Assembly: GCA_049323615.1 (NCBI GenBank)
Contig: JBMOPD010000082.1
Coordinates: forward strand, 1-28,164
Length of the DNA stretch: 28,164 bases
Direction of reading: 5' to 3'
Source of the DNA: JBMOPD01 sp049323615
GTDB lineage: Bacteria; Bacillota; Desulfotomaculia; Desulfotomaculales; Desulfocucumaceae
Part shown: positions 1 through 7,054 of the stretch, piece after piece
Layout of the letters: each line of letters starts with the position of its first letter
Position numbering within the stretch: the first letter of the stretch is position 1
Translations under genes and position numbers: made by a program
The notes under the pieces: generated by a model
Database searches by the model: none
Told to the model about the DNA's origin: nothing
The model's input: the letters and a program-made list of their open reading frames with translations, nothing else

Positions 1-54
1 CGATCCTTTCTTTCAATTGGAAAGTGATTCTTCGTTTGAAGAGGAGTGACAGTC

Positions 55-528
55 ATGAAGCCGGTTAAGTTAAAGGATGTTATTGAAAAACTGGAGTTTG
101 CCGATGATAACTTTAAGTCGTATTACTCAAAAGAAACGGGTGGTATTTTTTCTTTATCGATTGATGAATTGCGTATTGCCGAGGATTCCGAAGATGACGA
201 TGATTTTTCCGGGCATCCGGAATGGCAGAGAGAATTGATAAAAGAGGCAATAGATGTTATCGAAAATTGGGAAAAGTATATTGAACTTCCTGACCGGTAT
301 GAGATTAATGAATACGGGATTATGGAGGACTTTTGCCTGTCGATAAGGAATGAGCGGATACGGGAGGATATGTGCCATTCAATAAATGGTAGAGGGGCCT
401 TCAGAAGATTTAGGGATAAAATTTATCATTATGGTTTGGAAAAAGAATGGTACTCATTTAGAGATAATGCGCTACGGGGAATAGCAATATCCTGGTGTGA
501 AGAAAATGGAATAATATATTTTGAGTAA
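55..528 (+). CDS. UPF0158 family protein
   Basis: The protein is about 157 residues, acidic and soluble. It resembles the UPF0158 family (PF03682), most clearly in the C-terminal third, where a GRGAFRRFRDKIYHYGLEKEWY stretch is followed by FRDNALRGIAISWCEENGI. The molecular function of the family is not known. I chose the ATG at 55 because a GAGGAG ribosome site sits 8 bases upstream; an in-frame GTG at 46 overlaps that site. The stop is only 24 bases before the likely start of the SEC-C gene, so the two are probably cotranscribed. It lies inside the AT-rich region that I read as an integrated element. Confidence 0.72.
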   Translation: MKPVKLKDVIEKLEFADDNFKSYYSKETGGIFSLSIDELRIAEDSEDDDDFSGHPEWQRELIKEAIDVIENWEKYIELPDRYEINEYGIMEDFCLSIRNERIREDMCHSINGRGAFRRFRDKIYHYGLEKEWYSFRDNALRGIAISWCEENGIIYFE

Positions 529-552
529 GAGTTGCGGGAAGGTGAAAAGCGG

Positions 553-1305
553 GTGTCAGAAATTGATATAGAACGTATCCTTACCCATGTTTCCGGTTGC
601 CTTTATTATTACGGGGCAATGTCTGGCCGGGATCTCTATGAGCGTCTTCGTGAATTTGGGGAGATGGAAATGCCTTATGCCAAATTCAGCCAGCTTGTAA
701 GGAGCTGTGGTAAAGACTGGGATAGTGAGTATCCCTTCATATATGAGGACAAAATTTTCTACTACATGGGAGTGGAAGATCCGTCGTGGGTTATCGCGGG
801 GCACCAAAGCAGGCCGGAAATTCCCTTTTGCCCGGTGACTTTGGAAGTGGGAAAGGCTGTAGTGGAAGATCGGGTGGAGTTTCTCTGGACAAAGCACGGA
901 AAGAAGTTGTATGAATGGATGTTTGAGCGGCAGGAGGTCATTAATGAAGATAATAAAGATATGACAAAGCTTGCAGTGCTTGAAATTATGGATGCCATGC
1001 GCAATGATAACCGGCCAGGTGAGGTGCTACAAAGATTGCTTGATAACGTTGTGCTGGAGTCCTTTGATGAAACCAAGAAAGCGATGCAGATGGTAATGGA
1101 TATTTGGAACAACATCCCTCACTGGGTGTTAAAGGGATGGACCCCTAACGAAGTGATGGAGAAATATGAAAAGCCTGCACTTAAGCAGCCATTGCCGGCT
1201 ACCGGTTTTCCGATATCCGCAGAGTCTGTACAGCCGAAAGGCCGTAATGACCCTTGCCCCTGCGGCAGTGGCAAGAAATATAAACGCTGTTGCCTTATTT
1301 GCTGA
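553..1305 (+). CDS. SEC-C motif-containing protein
   Basis: The protein is about 250 residues. Its last 20 residues form a canonical SEC-C zinc-binding motif (RNDPCPCGSGKKYKRCC), the motif found at the C-terminus of SecA and in many uncharacterised proteins. The N-terminal 200 residues are not recognised; they look helical, with short acidic and aromatic patches. A GTG start at 553 has a GGGAAGGTG site 8 bases upstream. A TTG at 532 gives a longer frame but lacks a ribosome site. The motif suggests metal binding and interaction with protein or RNA, but the role cannot be set from sequence. The gene follows the UPF0158 gene closely and is probably in the same operon. Confidence 0.75.
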   Translation: MSEIDIERILTHVSGCLYYYGAMSGRDLYERLREFGEMEMPYAKFSQLVRSCGKDWDSEYPFIYEDKIFYYMGVEDPSWVIAGHQSRPEIPFCPVTLEVGKAVVEDRVEFLWTKHGKKLYEWMFERQEVINEDNKDMTKLAVLEIMDAMRNDNRPGEVLQRLLDNVVLESFDETKKAMQMVMDIWNNIPHWVLKGWTPNEVMEKYEKPALKQPLPATGFPISAESVQPKGRNDPCPCGSGKKYKRCCLIC

Positions 1306-1337
1306 TAAAAAAGAGTCGTCTTATTTTATCAAAATCG

Positions 1338-1346
1338 TGATATAAT
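1338..1346 (+). promoter_or_regulatory. Extended -10 promoter of the toxin-antitoxin pair
   Basis: TGATATAAT fits an extended -10 element (TGnTATAAT), 32 bases before the antitoxin start. No good -35 box is seen at the right distance, as is common for extended -10 promoters. Just upstream (about 1303-1330) an AT-rich hairpin (GATAAAA...TTTTATC) follows the SEC-C stop and may end the preceding transcript. Confidence 0.45.
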
Positions 1347-1378
1347 AATGATATTAAATTAACCATGAGGTGAGCTAT

Positions 1379-1654
1379 ATGCCGGTGATTCGTCCCGTTT
1401 CCGATTTGCGGAACAAGACTTCTGAGATTGAGGAAATATGTATAAAAGAGCAAAAGCCGGTTTTTATCACCAAGAACGGCAGCGGTCATTTAGTCATCAT
1501 GAGCCAGCAGCTATATGAGGAACAGCAGGCCCTATTAGAACTTTATGAGAGGTTGGACGAGGCTGAGGAACAAAGCCGCGCCGGAAAACGCCGCCCGTTC
1601 CGCGAGGCTATGGCAGACTTGAGGGGCCGTATTCATGAAAAAGTATCTAATTAA
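1379..1654 (+). CDS. Type II antitoxin, Phd/YefM family
   Basis: The protein is about 91 residues and starts MPVIRPVSDLRNKTSEIEE, the N-terminal DNA-binding pattern of Phd/YefM antitoxins. It continues with PVFITKNGSGHLVIMS, the second conserved block. The C-terminal part is charged and helical, as expected for the toxin-neutralising tail. The ATG at 1379 has GAGGTGA 6 bases upstream; an in-frame GTG at 1370 is part of that site. The end overlaps the start of the ParE/RelE-like frame by 20 bases, the usual antitoxin-first coupling. The family normally represses its own promoter through operators near the -10. The antitoxin looks intact although its partner does not. Confidence 0.85.
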   Translation: MPVIRPVSDLRNKTSEIEEICIKEQKPVFITKNGSGHLVIMSQQLYEEQQALLELYERLDEAEEQSRAGKRRPFREAMADLRGRIHEKVSN

Positions 1655-1939
1655 TATAACCGAGGCGGCAGAGCAGGATCTGGCCGAAATTGTTGATTAT
1701 ATCGCAAACGACAATCCGCTGCCGCGCTTAAACTGGCTGAGGAAATTGAACAGAATATTATACGGCTTGAGGATTTCCCACTGATGGGCGCGGTACCGAA
1801 AAATAGAAGACTTACCAGGCAAGGATATCGTATTTTAATAGTCGATAATTTCCTGGTGTTTTACGTCCTGCTGGATAATGGGACGGTGGAAATCCGGCGT
1901 ATTATAAGCGGGAAAAGAGACTATAAGTTCTTGTTTTAG
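1635..1939 (+). pseudogene. ParE/RelE-family toxin, frameshifted
   Basis: An ATG at 1635, overlapping the antitoxin end, opens a frame reading MKKYLINITEAAEQDLAEI up to about residue 27, then shifts. The remainder is in another frame from 1718 (AALKLAEEIEQNIIRLEDFP) and runs to a TAG at 1937-1939, including RLTRQGYRILIVDNFLVFY and a C-terminal VEIRRIISGKRDY. Together these make a roughly 101-residue ParE/RelE-type toxin with the usual N- and C-terminal motifs. A single missing base after 1717 explains the break. In the present frame translation stops early, after about 49 codons. It is either a decayed toxin or a sequencing or assembly error. Confidence 0.78.
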
Positions 1940-2141
1940 TGGAAACATTGTTGGGTGGCATAGAAATTCATTATATAAATATGGTTGGACTGTAGTCGCC
2001 GATTAGTCACCGAAATACCCGAAAACCTTGGTAAATACCAGCAATAATCGATAGATAGCTGTTCTAGGGGAGGAACAAAAGGCGAAATTACTGATCACTT
2101 TCCATCAACGGTTGAAAATGCCCAGAAAGCTTTCTACAGAA

Positions 2142-2202
2142 CTCGAAATCGAGTAGACCGTGATGAGCGGTCTCGTGGGTTCGAATCCCACTCTCTCCGC
2201 CA
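2142..2202 (+). other. 3' half of tRNA-Ser(CGA), likely att site
   Basis: The fragment starts at an anticodon loop, CTCGAAA (2142-2148, anticodon CGA), followed by the 3' stem strand TCGAG and a long class II variable arm (GACCG/CGGTC). The T arm is GTGGG-TTCGAAT-CCCAC (2175-2191), then come the acceptor strand TCTCTCC and GCCA ending at 2202. The bases before 2142 do not form the matching anticodon stem, D arm or GGAGAGA acceptor strand. So only the 3' half of a tRNA-Ser remains, with its breakpoint at the anticodon loop. That is a typical crossover point for tyrosine recombinases. Confidence 0.8.
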
Positions 2203-2210
2203 GACTACAT

Positions 2211-2253
2211 AAAAACCAAGGGGTTATCGCCAGTTGCAGCGATAACCCCTTGG
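2211..2253. terminator. Strong hairpin after the tRNA fragment
   Basis: A perfect 14-base inverted repeat (CCAAGGGGTTATCG / CGATAACCCCTTGG) encloses a 10-base loop. Read on the minus strand it is followed by TTTTT (complement of 2211-2215), giving a canonical intrinsic terminator. On the plus strand only a weak T-rich tail follows. It may have been the native tRNA-Ser terminator, and it also insulates the element side from the chromosome side. Confidence 0.65.
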
Positions 2254-2844
2254 TCATTTCAGAGGGTAAAATGTGCCGCAGCCGACGGTTCAGCCGACGG
2301 GAGCCGCCAAACGGCTCGGAAAGGACCGGACCGAACTGCCAGGGTGTTCTTATGAAGCCTTTAAAGCTATCGCCCCCAAGTCAGGTTATTAAATGTCCTG
2401 CCAATTAACCATTGCCACAAAATGGTAAATTGTTGTGGTGCGTACTTTTCTGTGCCCGGAGAGCCTTAATTTCCCGGGAAATGTTTATGGGTTGAGTGTC
2501 AAACTTGAGATAAAATCGGAAGGCCATAGTATGGTCCCCGCTTTTTTACGCCCAAGGAGAGATATTTTAAATAACCGCCGCATAATTCTCACAGGGACGG
2601 GGCGTCAAAGGTTTCCTGAGTAATGCGGCGCCAAAGCATCAGATTACAATGACTGCTGCTTAATCCCCGCCAAAGGGGTCGCCTTCAGGTAACCCATGTA
2701 AACCATGGGGGGTAGGTAGGGCGACACGGGGTTCGGATGTCCCGGGTAATGTACAAAAATAATTCAGCCAAAGGCAGCCTGCACCGGACAGCAGGCCTTT
2801 GTGCGTCCCCGGGGCAGTGGCTGAAGGCAGGTTATTATTGCCAC
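2254..2844. other. Gene-free, highly structured stretch
   Basis: No convincing coding frame is seen. There are several hairpins: GAGCCG/CGGCTC near 2302-2318; CGCCGCAT (2576-2583) with ATGCGGCG (2623-2630) plus inner CTCA/TGAG; CCCC/GGGG (2665-2678); GTCGCC (2678-2683) with GGCGAC (2720-2725) enclosing CCCATG/CATGGG; and TTCAGCC (2763-2769) with GGCTGAA (2819-2825) enclosing a GCCTGC/GCAGGC stem. GCCTTCAG (2681-2688) can alternatively pair with CTGAAGGC (2821-2828). I do not recognise a known RNA family. It could be an unannotated ncRNA, a remnant, or a DNA-level palindromic repeat. Confidence 0.4.
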
Positions 2845-2872
2845 TTGAAATGCCTAAAAGGAGAGGTATAAT
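2845..2872 (+). promoter_or_regulatory. Sigma-A-type promoter of the YeeE pair
   Basis: TTGAAA (2845-2850), a 16-base spacer and a perfect TATAAT (2867-2872) lie about 50 bases before the first YeeE/YedE gene. The start site would fall near 2879, so the structured region upstream lies outside this transcript. A CCCCCGGGGG palindrome (2885-2894) would be in the short leader. Confidence 0.6.
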
Positions 2873-2919
2873 TAGCTTGTAGGAACCCCCGGGGGTAGGA
2901 TTAATTGGAGGTGTTGTCC

Positions 2920-3423
2920 ATGACAAACAATGGCTGGAGCTGGAAAAAAGCAGGTGTCCTGATGGGATTGTTAAATGCCTTTCTGCTTGTCTTTTACGGC
3001 AAGCTACTGGGGGCTTCCACGGCCTATGTCAGCGCCACCGGCGGGCTGATCGGGAAACTTTCCCCCGGCTTTATAGCCAATAACCAGTATTTCTCACAAA
3101 CCCCGCTGGGATTTACCTTTGAATTAGCCCTGATGGCCGGCGTGGTTTTTGGTGCTCACCTGGCCTTCAGGAAAAGCGGGGGTAAAAAAGAGGAGTTTTC
3201 AGCTGCCTGGCTTTCCCGCTTTGGTCCCAACAGGGTGAAGAGGTACCTGTTCGCCTTTTTCGGCGGGATACTGCTAATTTTTGGGGCCCGGCTGGCGGGG
3301 GGATGCACATCCGGGCACATTCTGAGCGGGTGGGCCCAGCTTTCGGTAAGCAGCCTTCTGTTTGGTATCGGTGTGTTCGCTGCTGGTCTTCCCGCCGCCA
3401 GGCTTATCTTCAGGCGTGTATAG
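2920..3423 (+). CDS. YeeE/YedE (sulfur transport) family membrane protein, first subunit
   Basis: The protein is about 167 residues with four or five hydrophobic segments (about 11-33, 65-85, 108-125, 135-160). It carries the family motif GARLAGGCTSGHILSG with a conserved cysteine at about residue 129. YeeE/YedE proteins (COG2391; PmpA/PmpB and TsuA relatives) move thiosulfate or other sulfur compounds through cysteine-lined paths. This is the half-length form, which pairs with a second small subunit, and that partner lies 31 bases downstream. The ATG at 2920 follows a GGAGGTG site; an upstream in-frame TTG overlaps that site. The substrate is inferred from the family only. Confidence 0.82.
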   Translation: MTNNGWSWKKAGVLMGLLNAFLLVFYGKLLGASTAYVSATGGLIGKLSPGFIANNQYFSQTPLGFTFELALMAGVVFGAHLAFRKSGGKKEEFSAAWLSRFGPNRVKRYLFAFFGGILLIFGARLAGGCTSGHILSGWAQLSVSSLLFGIGVFAAGLPAARLIFRRV

Positions 3424-3454
3424 ATAAAAATATCAACAGGGAGGTAATGATGTG

Positions 3455-4063
3455 ATGGATATTGTGGTTGGACTGCTTGTGGGAGCAGTTTGGGGATATA
3501 TACTGTATAAAGCCACGGTCTGCGACCACGGCTGTATTGTCGGCGGACTGTCAATGCGCAATATGACCATGCTGCTGGTTATAATGACGTCTGTGGTCAC
3601 CACCGCTCTGATTATTTACCCACTCAGCTCGCTGGGGATAGTTTCCCTTGTTCCGAAGCCTACCTACATTTTGGGCAATCTGGCCGGAGGCGCTATTCTG
3701 GGCATCGGCATGGCCATTGCGGGCTACTGCCCGGGAACCGCAGTGGCAAGCCTCGGGGCCGTCAAGGCAGATGCCCTGGTGACCATCCTTGGGGGCCTTG
3801 CAGGGGCGGTTCTTTATGCGGTGGCATTTCCCTGGATTAAGCCTTATCTGGTTGAACCCATGACTTACGGTAAGATCACCCTTCCGGGTGTCCTCGCAGC
3901 CAGGTTGGGCATACCGGCCCTGGCCGCTGCCCTGCTCATCATAGGGCTTTTTATAGGCGGGATAGTATTCATGTCCAGGTTTCAAGCATCCCGGGCCTGC
4001 GGTGTAAAAGGGGGCAAAACGGGCGGGAGCACAGTTCCGCCAGGGGTCGTTGCTACCCGATAG
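3455..4063 (+). CDS. YeeE/YedE (sulfur transport) family membrane protein, second subunit
   Basis: The protein is about 202 residues with several hydrophobic helices. It has cysteines near the N-terminus (KATVCDHGCIVGG) and a second family motif, GYCPGTAVAS, with a cysteine at about residue 92. This matches the PmpB-like half of split YeeE/YedE transporters. A GGGAGGT site lies 9 bases before ATG 3455; the GTG at 3452 is an alternative. The C-terminal 25 residues are polar, Gly-rich and probably cytoplasmic. With the preceding gene it forms a two-gene operon, likely for uptake of a sulfur compound, which fits an organism with anaerobic sulfur metabolism. Confidence 0.82.
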   Translation: MDIVVGLLVGAVWGYILYKATVCDHGCIVGGLSMRNMTMLLVIMTSVVTTALIIYPLSSLGIVSLVPKPTYILGNLAGGAILGIGMAIAGYCPGTAVASLGAVKADALVTILGGLAGAVLYAVAFPWIKPYLVEPMTYGKITLPGVLAARLGIPALAAALLIIGLFIGGIVFMSRFQASRACGVKGGKTGGSTVPPGVVATR

Positions 4064-4463
4064 AATTCATAGAATTCAATGAATGTCGGTGATTCGGCAA
4101 AAAGCGGTCGTGCCTCAACTCCGGCATCCGTTATGGCTATAGGTACGGCTTTGAATCATTCTCCGGTGAGGACTTAAAGGCGTTTTTAAGGAGGCGGGGG
4201 ACTCAAAGTAGAGCTCGCGCCTCCTTGCTTTTGGTGGCTGATCACTGTTTTATTATATAATACGGGATCATTTCAGCGGCAGTTTTGTATTTCAGGTTGC
4301 CTCCACAAAGTCGCTTGTGCCGCTGGCGGAGTTTCTTTATTCTCCTTCTGTCCGGCCCTCACAAGTTCTAATGCGGTGTCAAAAATAAAAGTAAAAGTAG
4401 GCGCCGGGTGATTTTAAATTTTCCGGGCGGGAAAAATAATCGAAAAGCCGGGGGAGGATTGAA
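4064..4463. other. Intergenic region with hairpins, no supported gene
   Basis: Besides the terminator at 4188-4230, there is an 8-base inverted repeat, CAGCGGCA (4274-4281) with TGCCGCTG (4318-4325), and a TATAAT at 4256-4261 without a clear -35. One frame before the terminator reads about 48 codons without a start (including YGYRYGFESFSGEDLKAFLR) and looks protein-like, so it may be a remnant of a lost gene. I cannot assign it. Confidence 0.35.
4188..4230 (+). terminator. Intrinsic terminator
   Basis: AAGGAGGCG (4188-4196) pairs with CGCCTCCTT (4218-4226) and is followed by GCTTTT. It lies about 125 bases beyond the second YeeE gene and is the likely end of that operon. Confidence 0.65.
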
Positions 4464-4847
4464 ATGTTTGATTATACCGTAACCACCGCCAAGGGTTTTG
4501 AAACCGCGGTGGCCGACCTGGAAAGGGCGCTTGCCGAACTGAAATTCGGGGTGCTCTGGAAGCTGGACGTGAAGGAAAAGCTGGCCGAAAAGGGAGTGGA
4601 CCTTGACCGGCAGTTTAAGATACTGGAGGTCTGCAATCCCCTAAAGGCAAAGCAGGCCCTGGAGTCAAACATCAGGATCGGCTACTTTCTTCCCTGCAAG
4701 GTGGTGGTTTACGTGGAGGGAGGCCAGACCAGAATGGGTACCATCAGGCCTTCCAAGATGATGGGCATGATCGAGGGCGGGGTGCCGGAAGGCCTGGCGG
4801 ACGAGGTGGATGAAATTCTGGCGGCGGCCCTGGAGAAGGCCAGGTAA
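4464..4847 (+). CDS. DUF302 domain protein
   Basis: The protein is 127 residues and spans a single DUF302 domain. It begins FDYTVTTAKGFETAVADLERAL, and the middle block reads FKILEVCNPLKAKQALE, the family's conserved core with a cysteine. The C-terminus is helical and acidic. DUF302 proteins are small and cytoplasmic and of unknown biochemical role. They often occur near sulfur-metabolism or membrane-transport genes, so the upstream YeeE pair may be functionally related, although a terminator separates them. GGGGGAGGA lies a few bases before the ATG. It stands alone between two terminators. Confidence 0.82.
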   Translation: MFDYTVTTAKGFETAVADLERALAELKFGVLWKLDVKEKLAEKGVDLDRQFKILEVCNPLKAKQALESNIRIGYFLPCKVVVYVEGGQTRMGTIRPSKMMGMIEGGVPEGLADEVDEILAAALEKAR

Positions 4848-4923
4848 ACAGGCCGGGCGGCAATCCAGGGGCCCGGGAAAAAAAGACTGCGGGCTTTAAA
4901 AAAAAGCGGACAGCCAACAGTTC

Positions 4924-4961
4924 AAAACGACAGGGGGAGCCACTACCGCTGTCGTTTTTTT
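4924..4961 (+). terminator. Intrinsic terminator of the DUF302 gene
   Basis: AAAACGACAG (4924-4933) and CTGTCGTTTT (4949-4958) form a stem followed by further T residues, giving a run of seven T. The A-run upstream of the stem makes it potentially active on the other strand too. Confidence 0.75.
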
Positions 4962-4995
4962 CAAACAGGCAGGGAAAAGGAAGTTGGGGAAAGGG

Positions 4996-5035
4996 TTGAA
5001 ATAATACCGGCGTTGAATTATAATAATTTTTATTC
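4996..5035 (+). promoter_or_regulatory. marR promoter with overlapping palindromic operator candidate
   Basis: TTGAAA (4996-5001), a 17-base spacer and a perfect TATAAT (5019-5024) form a strong promoter. An imperfect AT-rich palindrome from 5015 to 5035 (ends GAAT/ATTC) overlaps the -10. MarR proteins commonly repress their own operon by binding such sites, so this is the likely autoregulatory operator. The operator is inferred. Confidence 0.6.
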
Positions 5036-5066
5036 GTAAACCCAAATATTAGGGAGCCGATTTATT

Positions 5067-5540
5067 TTGTCCGGCACTTTTGATGAAAGCGTAAATAATT
5101 TTGAAGAGGCCCTGCGGAGCGTCAACCGGGTGATCAGCTACCGCACCCGTGTTTTTTTGGCCCAGCGGGGACTTTCCATGTCCCGCTTCCAGGTGCTGCT
5201 GCATTTGCGGACCGGACAGGGAACCAACATGGGCTGCCTGCAAAGTCACCTTTTACTTGCCCCGGCCACCATCACCGGCCTGGTGGACGGCCTGGTAAAC
5301 GACGGGCTGGTGGAGCGCTGGCGGGACGAGGAAGACCGGCGCGTGGTTTACCTGCGCCTGACCGGGGCCGGGGAGGACCTGCGCGGGGAGGTGCTGGACT
5401 TTTGGCGCCGCTGCCTGAAGGACGCCATTGACGTAGCCCCGGAGGAGCTGGACAGGGTAAGCGCCCTGTTAAGGGGAATCCATGAGGGTCTTAAAAAGGA
5501 TGTCACGCAGCCCGGCGGGGACTGCAAGCAGCCAGAATAA
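5067..5540 (+). CDS. MarR family transcriptional regulator
   Basis: The protein is 157 residues. It has an N-terminal dimerisation helix, then a winged helix: RFQVLLHLRTGQGTNMGCLQ, the recognition-helix region LAPATITGLVDGLVNDGLVERW, and the wing DEEDRRVVYLRLT. A C-terminal helix completes the dimer. These are the hallmarks of the MarR fold. The TTG start at 5067 has AGGGAG 10 bases upstream. It lies 15 bases ahead of an MFS exporter gene in the same orientation, the usual arrangement in which a MarR protein represses an efflux operon until a ligand is bound. The ligand is unknown. Confidence 0.88.
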   Translation: MSGTFDESVNNFEEALRSVNRVISYRTRVFLAQRGLSMSRFQVLLHLRTGQGTNMGCLQSHLLLAPATITGLVDGLVNDGLVERWRDEEDRRVVYLRLTGAGEDLRGEVLDFWRRCLKDAIDVAPEELDRVSALLRGIHEGLKKDVTQPGGDCKQPE

Positions 5541-5555
5541 GGGAGGTGACCTGCC

Positions 5556-6986
5556 TTGCGCGGCTCTGCGGCCTTCTGCGGGCAAAACCGCAGGTACATG
5601 ATTTTTGCTGTAACTTCCCTGGCCCTGCTGATGTCCTCCGCCAATTCCACTATTGTGGTCACCGCGCTGCCGGCCATCCAGCGCAGCCTGAAGTCGGACC
5701 TGAGCTGGACCGCCTGGGTGATTACCGCCTACCAGCTGATGACCATGACACTGCTTCCGCTCATGGGGCGCATCAGTGACCAGTGGGGAAGAAGGCGCGT
5801 ATTCCTGGCCAGTGTGGCTGTTTTTACCGCCGGGTCCCTGTTCTGCGCCTTTTCCTCCAGCATCTACGTGCTTATCCTGTCGCGCTTTATCCAGGCTGCC
5901 GGAGGCAGCTGCTTCATGCCGTCATGCATGGGCATTGTGGGTGACTACTTCCCTGAAAACCGGGCCCGGGCCATAGGGCTTTTCACCACTATTTTCCCCC
6001 TGGGCGGGATTATCGGGCCGGCGCTGGGCGGCTGGATACTGGATTTCGCCCCGTGGCAGGCAGTGTTTCTGGTGAACATTCCAATCGGCGTGCTGATTCT
6101 GGCTTTATCCCACCTGCTGCTGGAGTCCGACCCGGTGATGCGGCGCACCAGGCTGGATATAGGCGGGATAGGCCTTTTTTCCGCCGCCATGCTGAGTGTG
6201 ATGTACTTTTTGACCCTTATAAGCGAAAAACCGGCGGCTGTCTACTCGTGGCAGTCCTGGGCCGTTTTGCTGGCAGGCGCCCTGCTGCTTCTGGCCTTTT
6301 TCCGGTGGGAAGGCGCGGCCGCCTCGCCGGTGATTGAGGTCTCCCTGCTGAAGAACCGCACCTTCGCTGTCATCAACGGGCTTAACCTGATCTACGGGGC
6401 CTGTGTTTTCGGCCTGATGTCCTTTATACCGTACTATGCCCAGGTGGCCTTCGGCATGTCCAACCTGGCCAGCGGGAGCATGCTGACCGCCCGGGCGCTG
6501 GGGATGATGGGCATGTCCGCGGTAACCAGCATGCTGCTGGGCCGCCTGGGCTACAGGCTGCCCATGGCCGCCGGGTTCCTTGTCCTGGCAGCCAGCACCC
6601 TGGGGCTGCTTCCCTCCCTGCAGGGTCGGGTTATGCATGGAATGTCGGTTGCAGCTTTCTGGTGGCTGGCCGCGGTCATTTTTGTTTCCGGCATGGGGAT
6701 AGGGCTGGCCAGCCCTTCCTCAAACAATGCGGCCATTGAGCTCAAGCCTGAAAGCATTGCTGAAATTTCCGGGCTGCGCGGCATGTTCCGGCAGACCGGC
6801 GGGGTTATCGGCACATCCGCCATTGTTTTCGTCCTGTCCCGCTTTCAGGACAAGGTTGAGGGTTTCGAGGCGGTTTTTATAGCTATGGCGGTATTCCTTC
6901 TCCTGGCCATTCCCTTTATCAGGGGTGTGCCAGACGGGCGCCGGGCGGCGGCCGCCGGTGGCGGGGGGAAGGAAAGTGCGGGGTAA
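5556..6986 (+). CDS. MFS efflux transporter, DHA2 (EmrB/QacA-like) family
   Basis: The protein is 476 residues, with many hydrophobic segments consistent with the 14-helix DHA2 class. Motif A (GRISDQWGRRR) is at residues 71-81, just after WVITAYQLMTMTLLPL. Motif C-like GGIIGPALGGWI follows in helix 5, marking a drug:proton antiporter. TTG 5556 is the start, with GGAGGTGA 6 bases upstream; there is no better ATG near it. The stop of marR lies 15 bases upstream, so the two genes share a transcript. Export of a toxic or antimicrobial compound is the family role; the substrate cannot be told. The C-terminal tail is Gly/Ala-rich. Confidence 0.88.
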   Translation: MRGSAAFCGQNRRYMIFAVTSLALLMSSANSTIVVTALPAIQRSLKSDLSWTAWVITAYQLMTMTLLPLMGRISDQWGRRRVFLASVAVFTAGSLFCAFSSSIYVLILSRFIQAAGGSCFMPSCMGIVGDYFPENRARAIGLFTTIFPLGGIIGPALGGWILDFAPWQAVFLVNIPIGVLILALSHLLLESDPVMRRTRLDIGGIGLFSAAMLSVMYFLTLISEKPAAVYSWQSWAVLLAGALLLLAFFRWEGAAASPVIEVSLLKNRTFAVINGLNLIYGACVFGLMSFIPYYAQVAFGMSNLASGSMLTARALGMMGMSAVTSMLLGRLGYRLPMAAGFLVLAASTLGLLPSLQGRVMHGMSVAAFWWLAAVIFVSGMGIGLASPSSNNAAIELKPESIAEISGLRGMFRQTGGVIGTSAIVFVLSRFQDKVEGFEAVFIAMAVFLLLAIPFIRGVPDGRRAAAAGGGGKESAG

Positions 6987-7054
6987 AACACCGCCCTGAA
7001 GGGCCTGGTAATGTTCATTTACCGGTATTCTTGGGTTCAGGGGGGACATGTTTT

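Larger units (their letters stand above)
1..2202. mobile_element. Distal end of a putative tRNA-Ser-integrated element
   Basis: This stretch is visibly more AT-rich than the rest of the window and carries only accessory genes: UPF0158, SEC-C and a broken toxin-antitoxin pair. It stops at a tRNA-Ser(CGA) 3' half that has no 5' half. When an element integrates into the 3' part of a tRNA gene, the intact tRNA stays at one end and a displaced 3' copy marks the other. That geometry places the element to the left of the fragment. No integrase lies inside the window, so the call rests on the fragment and the gene content. It could also be an old, decayed insertion. Confidence 0.4.

Noticed and set aside
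2160..2408. 82-codon frame starting in the tRNA fragment
   Set aside because: It covers tRNA sequence and a terminator hairpin and shows no protein-like composition.
2660..2926. 88-codon minus-strand frame
   Set aside because: It runs through the palindromic structured region and has no ribosome site or family likeness.
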